Below are positions 53,606-61,740 of a stretch of DNA of 64,000 nucleotides, piece after piece. Numbering within the stretch: the first letter of the stretch is position 1; each line of letters opens with the position of its first letter. Under the pieces are notes generated by a model. That model saw nothing but the letters and a program-made list of their open reading frames with translations. It did no database searches and was not told where the DNA came from. The stretch covers positions 112,015 through 176,014 of the forward strand of contig NZ_JAARML010000010.1 in the NCBI RefSeq assembly GCF_011759375.1. The letters run 5' to 3'. This stretch comes from Paraflavitalea devenefica. GTDB taxonomy: Bacteria > Bacteroidota > Bacteroidia > Chitinophagales > Chitinophagaceae. The position numbers and the translations under genes are program-made.

Positions 53606-54652
53606 TTACACCGTTAGCTTATTCCTGACCACCTGATGCGATGATTGCCTGATGACAAGTCGCGTAGGCAATACAATCGTTTCCTTTCCCAGCACGTTTC
53701 CTGTTCCCGACAGGCAATTCATCAAAGCTTCGATCACTGCTTTCGACATTTCTTCCACGGGTTGCGCCACGGCAGAAATGGAAGGCGAGAACAGGGAAAA
53801 ATGTGTGTTATCGTCAAAGCCCACCACCGCCATATCATCTGGTATCTGTGATCCGTTTGTATGAATAGCTTCCAGTCCGCTAATGGCCAGGTAGTTGGTG
53901 GCAAACAGAATGGCATCCAGTGCAGGATTGCTTTGCAGGAAGTTGGCAATCTTTTCCACCACCAGCTTTTCCCGCTCCATCTCATAAGGTATCTTCAGCA
54001 CGGCAGGAGTAAGGCCTTGTTGCGCCATGGCATTGCTGTATCCCAGCAGCCGGTCATGCATCTGTGTTTGCGTGGAATTCAGGGTCACCAGTCCAATGTT
54101 CTTATAGCCATTGGCAATAAAATGGTCTACCGCCTCCCGGGCGCCGCCCAGGTTGTCAACAATTACATTGTAAGTTTCGAGCTCCGGGAAGAAACGGTCG
54201 AACAATACGACCGGCAGGTCATCATTCATCAGTGAAGCAATATCTTTTTCAATACCGGGTGGCGGCGCTATAATATATCCATCCACCTGCGTATCGCGGA
54301 ACACCCGTAAGAGATCGCGGGTAATGGCCACATCGTTCTCTGTGCTCGCATGGAATATTTTATAATCATGCCGGTGGGCATATTTTTCAATGATCCTCGA
54401 AATGCTCGAAAAGAACGGATCGGCGATATCTTCTACCAGCATGCCGATGATCTTGCTTTTGCCGGTGCGCAGTGATTTGGCCACCCGGTTGGGCCGGTAA
54501 CCGCAGCTCTCCACATATTGCAATACCTTCTGTTCCATGGCGGGACTGATGCGTTTTTCAGTGGCCTTACCATTGAGTACATAAGAAATGGTGGCAGCCG
54601 AAACCTCCAGTTGCCTGGCTATATCATGTATGGAGATCTTCCTTTTTACCAC
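53606..54652 (-). CDS. LacI-family transcriptional regulator
   Basis: Repressor/activator of 348 residues from GTG 54652, giving (M)VKRKISIHDIARQLEVSAATISYVLNG, the standard LacI N-terminus. An ATG at 54700 would add 16 atypical residues and place the palindromic operator 54676-54687 inside the coding region, so it is less likely. The helix-turn-helix and hinge span about 1-60; the periplasmic-binding-protein-like effector domain follows (GMLVEDIADPFFSSISR, DGYIIAPP, PVVLFDRF, DDMAVVGFDD). It heads the susCD-enzyme series and should sense a sugar product. It belongs to the carbohydrate-responsive LacI type that in Bacteroidota sometimes replaces HTCS. Confidence 0.92.
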   Translation of the reverse strand: MVKRKISIHDIARQLEVSAATISYVLNGKATEKRISPAMEQKVLQYVESCGYRPNRVAKSLRTGKSKIIGMLVEDIADPFFSSISRIIEKYAHRHDYKIFHASTENDVAITRDLLRVFRDTQVDGYIIAPPPGIEKDIASLMNDDLPVVLFDRFFPELETYNVIVDNLGGAREAVDHFIANGYKNIGLVTLNSTQTQMHDRLLGYSNAMAQQGLTPAVLKIPYEMEREKLVVEKIANFLQSNPALDAILFATNYLAISGLEAIHTNGSQIPDDMAVVGFDDNTHFSLFSPSISAVAQPVEEMSKAVIEALMNCLSGTGNVLGKETIVLPTRLVIRQSSHQVVRNKLTV

Positions 54653-54675
54653 AGCTTTAAGAATGTTGATACTGG

Positions 54676-54687
54676 TTAATCGATTAG
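54676..54687. promoter_or_regulatory. Second palindromic operator before the LacI-type gene
   Basis: TTAATCGATTAG contains the 10-base palindrome TAATCGATTA and differs from the susC operator only in the last base. It ends 24 bp before the preferred GTG start at 54652, consistent with autoregulation. It also argues against translation from ATG 54700. Confidence 0.6.
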
Positions 54688-54985
54688 GCCATTCAGGCAA
54701 AAAAATACCCGGCCGGGTCCATTGCTGAACCGGAAAAGACCGTACTGACTACATTAACTACAAGGCTAATTCAGGTAATGGACCTGACCTGGAAGGGATG
54801 TTCGTTTCATACTGGCAGTTTTTAATGTTAAGAAGAAGGACCGGGATATCCGGATAAACTGGTAAAGCCTGATTATACCGGCAATCGTTATTAATTGGAC
54901 AGGTTTGATCCTTGCTTTACCGGCGGCGCCATTATGGCATTGCCGTGTAAAAAATGAATTCATCCTATCCTACCGGAATCCATAA

Positions 54986-55049
54986 CAAATGTACTATCAT
55001 GTGCCGCGAAGGGGGTGGGATGTATAGGCCAAAAAAGGGGGTATTTTTG
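54986..55049 (-). promoter_or_regulatory. Shared 64-bp promoter architecture, copy 3
   Basis: Minus strand: CAAAAATACCCCC, 13 bases (TTTTTTGGCCTAT), ACATCCC (4 of 7 as TATACCC), 23 bases, TACATTTG (54993-54986), an exact TAnnTTTG box. Lengths equal those of the two other copies. Transcription would start near 54980 and run to the LacI-type gene and susCD. This links that operon to the same activator as the GH28-GH51 unit. Confidence 0.65.
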
Positions 55050-55531
55050 TTCAAATTGCCTGATTTATAAGGATTCTTTAAAAATCACCCCTATTTTTTG
55101 TGAAGGTGATGGCGGTCATGCAGGTTAAAAAGTGATCGGGAAGGGCGCGTTGATGCACTGCGTCATTGTGGCATTGGGGAATATTATTGAGGGAATGTGC
55201 TGAGTTGGGTGTTGAATGGGTAGTTTATGGATGAGGGATGCTCAGGGAATGGCCTAAGTATTGCCTGAACCTTGCACTGGTACACTATAGAAGGGTGCAG
55301 TATTAGAGCACTCCAGTGCGCTTTTCAGGACATTCCCTGGCCATGTTTAGAGCACTAAATATATGAGATCTATCCTTTTCTGTCCGGCCTGATGAGATCA
55401 CATTCCCGTTAACTAAAAATTATCATAAATCAACTGCCAGGGCCTGAATATGGGTGTTTTCACGGTGTACTAACTAAAAAGCAGGTATTAAATTTAAGTA
55501 ACACTTTGTGGAGACCTAAACCTTTTCCGAG

Positions 55532-56131
55532 ATGGCAAACATTAAATACGGGATATTTGATTTATTTGTATATACCCTGCCCGGCATTTTCTTTCTTTCC
55601 TGTATTCTGTACATTCAACGTTACGATCTGCTCCATCCTCACCTGATGTTCGATGGCTCATTTTTCACCAATAAGGTACCAGCCTTCCAGGTTATCCTGT
55701 TTATTGGTTGTTCTTACATAGCAGGATTTATATTGAGTATATGCGGTAATTATCTTCTTTTTCTTGTTCAGAAGCTCGTTGCATACCTCTCCTTAAAACC
55801 GCGAAAGGCTTCGAAAGAACCAACCACTGACCCGCCATCTGTCAAAAAATCAAAAATGTATACGGTGGTGAGGGAACAGGCCAAAGAAAACCAGAAATAT
55901 ATTGAGCTGTGGAATGTATTAAAAAACTTCAGCGCCACACTCGCCATCACTATTTTGATCCTGACTGTCTTTTTCTTTATAAAATTCAGCACGTTTGGCC
56001 TCTTCTCCCTGCTTACAGGAATAGGATTAGTTATCCTGTTATTATTCAAATCTATGGAATACCATTCATGGGCGCACGCAGACCTGAAAAATACCTATGA
56101 GAATGTAAAAAGTGTACAACCAAAACCTTAA
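55532..56131 (+). CDS. Unrecognised four-helix membrane protein, first gene of a four-gene operon
   Basis: Protein of 199 residues that I cannot assign. Hydrophobic segments at about 10-28 (FDLFVYTLPGIFFLSCILYI), 52-85, 133-151 and 153-174. A basic cytoplasmic or periplasmic stretch between the second and third (about 88-115, PRKASKEPTTD, KKSKMYTVVREQAKENQKY) is largely polar, and the C-terminus is soluble. No enzyme motif. The next gene follows by 11 bp, and the four genes are close or overlapping, so the protein probably anchors the products of the other three at the inner membrane. Membrane anchors of this size are common in bacterial conflict systems, but this assignment is by analogy only. 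Confidence 0.75.
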   Translation: MANIKYGIFDLFVYTLPGIFFLSCILYIQRYDLLHPHLMFDGSFFTNKVPAFQVILFIGCSYIAGFILSICGNYLLFLVQKLVAYLSLKPRKASKEPTTDPPSVKKSKMYTVVREQAKENQKYIELWNVLKNFSATLAITILILTVFFFIKFSTFGLFSLLTGIGLVILLLFKSMEYHSWAHADLKNTYENVKSVQPKP

Positions 56132-56142
56132 ACGCATTCGTC

Positions 56143-56961
56143 ATGGAAAGAGATGATTTGAGAGATGACGTAGTGGTTACCGATTTCAAGGAATTTCTTC
56201 AGCTCCTCAAGGAAGAAAAGATCAGGAAAGACAAAGACCTTCTTCCTATAACACATATTCCAGATTCTTTTAAAATCGGCGCGATTAAAAAGGATCGTCA
56301 TTTTAAGACTTTTAAAGGAAATAAGAATTATCCCGATGAAGAGCTGGCCTTTTTCACATATGGCAGAAACGTGTACATACCGGAAGAGAAAAAAAACCTT
56401 GAAAATGATGCGTATCCCCCTATGGTATTTGTAATGGACCCTCCTTCAGACATTATACCCAAAAGAATGTTACCGTTCGACTCCGGGGGCTTTGAAAGGT
56501 ATGATTTGCCTAAAGGAATGCCCCTTTCACGGTTTGAAATAGACAGGCCGTGCCAGGAAGATATGATTAAGCTGGTATTTCTCCTATACCGGAATAACCA
56601 AAATTACCTGAAATACGAACATGACTTTGAACAATTGGCCAAAAGATTACAGTTTCTCTTCCCCGAGCTGGAAGTGCTTCACCAGTTTTACTCAAAAGTT
56701 AAAAACACATCTACAGAGGTCGGGCAACAGGGCAGATCTGTAGAAATCCAATACGATCAAGAGGTACCGTTAAAACCCATCCTGGTCCTTTATCCGCACA
56801 TCTTCGCCACTAATGAGGGAAAAGCAGACCAGGTAGAAATGGCTTTTGAAGGAGCGACGGTACTACCCTACGCTGCTTCAGGCAACCCCAGGGTTTATAT
56901 CACTGCCATCAATGAGCAAATTACCAGGTTCATTAATCCATCCACAAATACAATAGCGTGA
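56143..56961 (+). CDS. Unrecognised soluble protein, second gene of the operon
   Basis: Protein of 272 residues without signal peptide or membrane helix; no family recognised. A charged N-terminal helix (1-40, FKEFLQLLKEEKIRKDKD) is followed by a mixed alpha/beta region with ELAFFTYGRNVYIPEE, VFVMDPPSDIIP and LPFDSGGFERYDLPKG (about 80-125), a helical part (about 135-185, FEQLAKRLQFLFPELEVLHQFY), and a final alpha/beta part with PILVLYPHIFA and RVYITAINEQI. The DSGG and conserved-looking Arg/Asp residues might be catalytic, which is a guess. The stop overlaps the GTG start of the next gene (GTGA), so translation is coupled. Confidence 0.72.
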   Translation: MERDDLRDDVVVTDFKEFLQLLKEEKIRKDKDLLPITHIPDSFKIGAIKKDRHFKTFKGNKNYPDEELAFFTYGRNVYIPEEKKNLENDAYPPMVFVMDPPSDIIPKRMLPFDSGGFERYDLPKGMPLSRFEIDRPCQEDMIKLVFLLYRNNQNYLKYEHDFEQLAKRLQFLFPELEVLHQFYSKVKNTSTEVGQQGRSVEIQYDQEVPLKPILVLYPHIFATNEGKADQVEMAFEGATVLPYAASGNPRVYITAINEQITRFINPSTNTIA

Positions 56962-57905
56962 AATTTTATGGATATGCCATACCGCCATTTGATGTAACAG
57001 ACTTTGTTCCGGTAGTGTACCAGCAAGGTAATGAGTTCTATATATCACAAAACAAGAATCATATTATCGTTGACTTTTACAAACTCAAGGCAGAGGCGCC
57101 CGTTGAGGTTGTCCGGCGCGACATTTACAGATCCAAATCTGACGAAGCAGTTTACTGTTATCTCTCTCCTGTAAGAAAACCGATTATAGGCGAATTCAGC
57201 AAGATAGAGGATCAATTGTATGCGCTGTTACTGGGCAACGAACTGAACCATTTTGCCCGGTTATCACTGGCTTATTTTTTCCGGCTTAACGGGAAACAGA
57301 GAATGTTAATAGAGGCGATCAATGAAGCATATAAAAAGCGGGACCCTGCATTCAATCTATCGGAAATACCCCCTGAATGCGATCAACTCACTACAGAAAC
57401 CGGGTTTGGCCGTATAGCAGACAGTATCGCTTATTGGAAAGAAAAGAAAGCCCTTTTAAAAGAGCAAATATCCTGGCCTGAAATTATATACGTTGAAAAA
57501 GCCGGCGTTTATATTGATTGCTGGAGTTGCAGTATTGATGACTTTATAAGCGAAATAGACAGCGGTGGAGCGATCATCAATGAGTACCTGGCTTCTATTC
57601 CAACAGAAAAAAGGGTCGGGCTGGAGATAGCCAGTAAAATATTGTATTCAAAATCGCTGCATCAGTCCGAACCGACGGCTGTACCATTGGAAGAAAGGCA
57701 TCTCAACCAGCAACAATTAACGGATGCCTATCAAATGGAACATGATCTGTCGGGAAATTCGTTCCCCAAAAGACCTTCACAAAACGCTCCCACGAGAACA
57801 ACGCCCCCGGAAGGGTCAGACCATCTTACCAAAACGGCCATGAAAAAGCTAAAAGAAATATTCGCTCCAAAATCAACCCATGACGAATACGAACCCGCTA
57901 TATAA
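56958..57905 (+). CDS. Unrecognised soluble protein with disordered tail, third gene of the operon
   Basis: Protein of 315 residues from GTG 56958. The N-terminal about 220 residues are folded (FYGYAIPPFDVTDFVPVVYQQGNEFY, HFARLSLAYFFRLNGKQRMLI, IIYVEKAGVYIDCWSCSIDDF). From about 235 to 290 the chain is rich in Pro, Thr, Ser and Gln and probably disordered, ending in a basic helix (TAMKKLKEIFAP). Such a linker-plus-helix end suggests a docking tail for a partner. The 3' end overlaps the next gene by 26 nt, unusually long and indicative of fixed stoichiometry. No known domain recognised. Confidence 0.72.
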   Translation: MKFYGYAIPPFDVTDFVPVVYQQGNEFYISQNKNHIIVDFYKLKAEAPVEVVRRDIYRSKSDEAVYCYLSPVRKPIIGEFSKIEDQLYALLLGNELNHFARLSLAYFFRLNGKQRMLIEAINEAYKKRDPAFNLSEIPPECDQLTTETGFGRIADSIAYWKEKKALLKEQISWPEIIYVEKAGVYIDCWSCSIDDFISEIDSGGAIINEYLASIPTEKRVGLEIASKILYSKSLHQSEPTAVPLEERHLNQQQLTDAYQMEHDLSGNSFPKRPSQNAPTRTTPPEGSDHLTKTAMKKLKEIFAPKSTHDEYEPAI

Positions 57906-60234
57906 TAATAATTTTATCTTCAATTTGTCAGATAAAGAGATAGATGCTATCGGGGATGACCTGAGACTACAGGCAAAGGGGTTTACTTTCCTTTATGCAG
58001 TAGACACTTACGACTTTGTCCACTTTTTCATGCCTTACCTCAATAAAATAAGCTTTACAGAAGAGCACATCAGCCAGCTTGCCCAGGAGGCCATTGCCTA
58101 TGAAAGTTTTTTCACCGACACCGTCAACAGCACCATTATCCTGCTGGATGAGTATAAAAAAGAGCTATTGTTGGTAAAAGACCTGTTTTTAGAAAAAATA
58201 AGACATGCATCTGAACTGACCAAAAACAAGAATGAGCTCATCAATGAAATTTTAACGCTGATCAATTCCGGAGAAGGGTTGCACAAGGTGATCAACAAGA
58301 ACTTTGAGCTGTTTATGCTATCCCTTATTTTCTCCAAGCGGCACAACAATATCAAGGAAATCAGCTTCCTCCAATTCCTGAAAAAGAAGATGCACATAGA
58401 TGCTTTTGAAACAAAATCAGCCGCTTTTAATGATTGCGCCCAGGCGTCTTTTTCACAACCCCTCAATAAAAAAATCACCGAAACGCTGTATGATGCTTTT
58501 ATAGATTACGGATTTAACTTTCTGAAAAACTTCAATGAAGCAAGGCTCCATAAATACCTTGAGAATACATTTACAGATATTATTGCCATTCAACGGGTAC
58601 TGATAGCCAATGAAAAGATCCACCAGGACCCGCAATTCAACAAAACAATATTCTACTATTTATCCTCAGCTCCCTTTAAGTCCAAAATACTATTTGATAT
58701 CGTACACAATAAATACAGGGCAGAATTTTCCTTTCACAAAAAATTCAGCACTGCTACTACAGGCATTCATAGAAATATATTCCAGGTCTTCCTGTTCTCT
58801 ATCCTTTCCCGGGAATACGCCCAATCAATACCGGAAGCATTAAACATACTCGAGCTAATCAAACAGATCAGCGCCAAACACCATAATAATGCCGTAAATG
58901 GCAGAACTATTGACAGCGACAATATACCTAAAGGACTGCATGAGTTACTGGATAAATATTCCTTAAAAATAGAAAACCATTTTTACCGTGGTTTACTCGA
59001 CAATTACCGGGAAACACTTCAGGATATTCTTGACGGAGTGCTTGACAATAACGACAAAAAGCTAATGGAAAACTTCAATGAATTCCTGCACATGCAGGAT
59101 GACAGGCTGGTTGACCAGGACTTAAAATACAATGTGGCCAAACTTGACCAGTTGGTACAATTAAAAAGGATTGAAGCCATAAAAGTCCGTTTTGGGAAAG
59201 ACATTATACGGTTTAATTTCCATCACCTGCCTTACCTGCTCTTTCTTTATGACACCCCCATTCACCAAAAATATGAACCGCTGTATCATTTCCTGACCAT
59301 CATCAGCGAGGTGGAGAACGAGGAAAAAATACAGGGCAAAAAAATCACCCAGTACCTCAATCAACTGGCCATGGGTCAGGGATCGGGCAAATACATTATT
59401 GAGTTTTTAATCCTGACCTACAGTGACCTGCTTGCCATCAATACCGATGAACAGCATGAAGATGACCGGACATTGGAGCTGGAACTCATCGAGGTACTGG
59501 AAAAACAACTGTTCCTGATAGAAAAGAGCAATATCATCCACCAAAAAAAGCGACACAGCAAATCAAGGGAACCGAGCGCCGTATGGAGAGAAATTACCTA
59601 TATATTACTATGGCTATACAGAAGGAATGAGCTGTATGATCCTTTATGCAAACTGGAAGAAAAGCTAAACCGGGACACCATTACAGATCCAAGAATATTA
59701 CATGGGCTTGGACTGGCCATGGTATCCATGTATTATACCAAAACACAATACCCGCAGTCGCCCGGCCAGTTAAAAAAAGCGATCCATTACCTGGCGTCAT
59801 CGCTACCGGAGTATAAATCTATCTATATTGACGCCAGGTTGCCGGTAGTAGCCAAACTCGTTCTTAAAAACATGATAGGCGTATGCAACTCGATCTGTGA
59901 TGCCTACATTAGCTTATATGATATAGAAAAGAACACAGAACATATTGAAAAGGGACGCCAATACCTGATCGAATTAAAAGACTGTATTGATAAAATAGAT
60001 ATCCCCTATCACAATCTGCCCATTCCCAATACCACCGAAGCAGAACTGGAAGCCTGCGAAGCTGAAATACTGTTAGAAAAGAATGAACTGTTTTTAGCAA
60101 AAAAGAAACTGGAATACGCCAAAAAAAGATACAAGAAGTCTGCCGGCAGACCCACACTGATGGACCCTCGTTTTATAGAAACAGTTTCTTTAAAAATAAA
60201 AAACCTCGAACATAAAATGGGAGGCGGCAACTAA
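57880..60234 (+). CDS. Large unrecognised alpha-helical protein, fourth gene of the operon
   Basis: Protein of 784 residues, almost entirely helical by composition, with no signal peptide or membrane helix. The N-terminus (about 33-55, GFTFLYAVDTYDFVHFFMPYL) has an Asp-Thr in a hydrophobic strand that recalls the first motif of PIN-like nucleases, but further PIN acids cannot be placed with confidence. The C-terminal third (about 540-780) has tetratricopeptide-like helix pairs (AVWREITYILLWLYRRNELYDPL, LEKNELFLAKKKLEYAKKRYKK). A GQGSGK string at about 505 does not fit a Walker A motif. It starts inside the third gene and ends 31 bp before a strong terminator. Possible scaffold or effector of the system; function unknown. 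Confidence 0.72.
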   Translation: MTNTNPLYNNNFIFNLSDKEIDAIGDDLRLQAKGFTFLYAVDTYDFVHFFMPYLNKISFTEEHISQLAQEAIAYESFFTDTVNSTIILLDEYKKELLLVKDLFLEKIRHASELTKNKNELINEILTLINSGEGLHKVINKNFELFMLSLIFSKRHNNIKEISFLQFLKKKMHIDAFETKSAAFNDCAQASFSQPLNKKITETLYDAFIDYGFNFLKNFNEARLHKYLENTFTDIIAIQRVLIANEKIHQDPQFNKTIFYYLSSAPFKSKILFDIVHNKYRAEFSFHKKFSTATTGIHRNIFQVFLFSILSREYAQSIPEALNILELIKQISAKHHNNAVNGRTIDSDNIPKGLHELLDKYSLKIENHFYRGLLDNYRETLQDILDGVLDNNDKKLMENFNEFLHMQDDRLVDQDLKYNVAKLDQLVQLKRIEAIKVRFGKDIIRFNFHHLPYLLFLYDTPIHQKYEPLYHFLTIISEVENEEKIQGKKITQYLNQLAMGQGSGKYIIEFLILTYSDLLAINTDEQHEDDRTLELELIEVLEKQLFLIEKSNIIHQKKRHSKSREPSAVWREITYILLWLYRRNELYDPLCKLEEKLNRDTITDPRILHGLGLAMVSMYYTKTQYPQSPGQLKKAIHYLASSLPEYKSIYIDARLPVVAKLVLKNMIGVCNSICDAYISLYDIEKNTEHIEKGRQYLIELKDCIDKIDIPYHNLPIPNTTEAELEACEAEILLEKNELFLAKKKLEYAKKRYKKSAGRPTLMDPRFIETVSLKIKNLEHKMGGGN

Positions 60235-60265
60235 AAGCCTGATCACGCCAGCCTATATAAATGCT

Positions 60266-60320
60266 ATGGGAACATTCCCGGCGTCCGGGAATGTTCCCAT
60301 GCAAAAAATCTGTTCTTTTT
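60266..60320 (+). terminator. Strong terminator of the four-gene operon
   Basis: A 16-bp perfect stem (60266-60281 with 60285-60300; ATGGGAACATTCCCGG on the left) closes on a 3-nt loop and is followed by a T-rich tail with CTGTTCTTTTTC. It lies 31 bases after the last stop and insulates the operon from the next plus-strand genes. The opposite strand has no U tract. Confidence 0.85.
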
Positions 60321-60389
60321 CTTTTGACAAGTGAGCGGTAATTCAAAGATTGTGCACACAACGATTGCACAAACCAAACACTTGCCAAT

Positions 60390-61721
60390 ATGAGAATCCT
60401 GTTATTCTTTCTCCTGTTCGCGTGCGCTGCCCGTAGCAGTGCACAATCTTTCGGCAACGGTAACATTGTAGTAGTAAGGATTGGTACCGGAGCCCTCCCC
60501 ATGACAGCAGGCACTGCACAGCCTGTATACCTGGATGAATATACGCCCTGCGGAGAACTGGTCAGAAGCATCGCCATGCCGGTGACCGTCAGTGGCAGTC
60601 ATCGCCGGCTCACCCTGCCGCCGGCATCAGCAGATTACACTGAAGGGTTTATCAGCCTGTCGGAAGACGGCCAATACCTCGCGCTGGGTGGCTATGATGC
60701 TGCTACCGGCACCGCCGCCGTTACAGGCAGTACCAGCTCCACCGTCAACCGCGTAGTAGGTATCATAGACGCTACTGCCAATGTAAACACAACCACCGCT
60801 TTCAGCAACCGCTTCAGTACTGTATCCATCCGGTCGGCCATTACCGATGGCAGTAATGTATGGGCTGCCGGCGGTAATGGCGGTATTGTATATGCTACTG
60901 CAGGTAGTACCGGCACTTCCAATACCTTACTCACCAGCACTACCGGGCGATGCCTGGGCATTTATGACGGGCAACTGTATGCCACTTCCACCGCCACCAA
61001 CCTGCGCATGACCCGTGTAGGCAGCGGCCTGCCCACTACTGCAGGACAAACGATGACCAACCTGCCCGGTTATGCCACCACAGGCGGCAGTCCGCTCCAG
61101 TTCTTTATGGCACGCCTGAACGGCAGCGATACGGTCAACGTACTCTACATTGCCGATAATAACCAGCTCAAAAAGTATTCACTGGTAGCAGGCTCGTGGA
61201 CTGCCAACGGTACCCTCGGTGTAACAGGTGATAAATACCGCGGACTCACCGGCACTGTATCGGGCAGCGATGTGATACTCTATGCCCTTCGCAGGAATGA
61301 TACCGGTGGTGAGATTATTCAATACACGGATAATACCGGGTATAATGCCAGCTTTGCCAACCTTAAACCCATCATCCTTGTACAGGCCGACAGCAACCGG
61401 GTATTCAGAGACCTGAGCATGGCTCCCCAGGCAGTATCTCCATTAGCTGCCCTGAAAACCAGCAACAGCACCACCGGCTTCCGGGTACTTTCCAACCGCA
61501 AAGGCCCCCTTGTACTGGCAGAGATCGCTGCAAGCGAGCCCGTGCGGGGCATGATAAATATCTATGACCAAAACGGCCGCATTGTTTATACCCGTAAAGT
61601 GACAGTAGACAAAGGCATTTATCGTTATCCGCTGGATATGCCGGCCAATGCCCATGGCCTGTACTTCGCCAGCTTCATTTCCCTCCGCGGCGATCTCATC
61701 ACCCGTAAGTTCATCTACTAA
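60390..61721 (+). CDS. Secreted beta-propeller-like protein with T9SS tail
   Basis: Exported protein of 443 residues, signal peptide about 1-19 (LLFFLLFACAARSSAQ). The body is beta-rich with repeated strands of propeller type (FISLSEDGQYLALGGYD, VNRVVGIIDATANV, NVWAAGGNGGIVYAT, VLYIADNNQLKKYSL) and many Gly/Ser/Thr residues. The last about 75 residues form a T9SS type A sorting domain (GMINIYDQNGRIVYTRKV, GLYFASFISL, RKFIY), so it is displayed on or released from the surface. No catalytic site was recognised. The beta-helix gene follows after 19 bp, implying one operon. Function unknown. Confidence 0.82.
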   Translation: MRILLFFLLFACAARSSAQSFGNGNIVVVRIGTGALPMTAGTAQPVYLDEYTPCGELVRSIAMPVTVSGSHRRLTLPPASADYTEGFISLSEDGQYLALGGYDAATGTAAVTGSTSSTVNRVVGIIDATANVNTTTAFSNRFSTVSIRSAITDGSNVWAAGGNGGIVYATAGSTGTSNTLLTSTTGRCLGIYDGQLYATSTATNLRMTRVGSGLPTTAGQTMTNLPGYATTGGSPLQFFMARLNGSDTVNVLYIADNNQLKKYSLVAGSWTANGTLGVTGDKYRGLTGTVSGSDVILYALRRNDTGGEIIQYTDNTGYNASFANLKPIILVQADSNRVFRDLSMAPQAVSPLAALKTSNSTTGFRVLSNRKGPLVLAEIAASEPVRGMINIYDQNGRIVYTRKVTVDKGIYRYPLDMPANAHGLYFASFISLRGDLITRKFIY

Positions 61722-61740
61722 TTTGTCAAATCTCCTCCAC

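Larger units (their letters stand above)
54653..55531. other. Gene-free region before the LacI-type gene and the four-gene operon
   Basis: About 880 bases. From the minus side it holds the operator at 54676-54687 and the shared promoter at 54986-55049; a transcript from that promoter would have a leader of roughly 330 nt. A second, inverted, incomplete copy of the activator motif (AAAAATCACCCC, TTTTTTGTG) is at 55080-55102 on the plus strand. The decamer TTAGAGCACT occurs at 55303 and 55347, 44 bp apart. Inverted CAGGGAATG and CATTCCCTG lie near 55235 and 55331. No convincing promoter box for the plus-strand operon was found. Confidence 0.55.

Noticed and set aside
54766..54963. 65-codon minus-strand frame 23 bp after promoter copy 3
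   Set aside because: Basic, low-complexity product with no recognisable motif, and nothing besides its position supports translation. Treated as part of an untranslated leader before the LacI-type gene.
57985..58035. PIN-like nuclease at the N-terminus of the 784-residue protein
   Set aside because: Only the first acidic motif (VDTYDF) can be matched; the other acids cannot be placed. Kept as a hint in the gene entry, not as a call.
59370..59400. GQGSGK string in the 784-residue protein as an ATP-binding Walker A motif
   Set aside because: Spacing does not fit GxxxxGK[S/T], no hydrophobic strand precedes it, and no Walker B follows at a usual distance.
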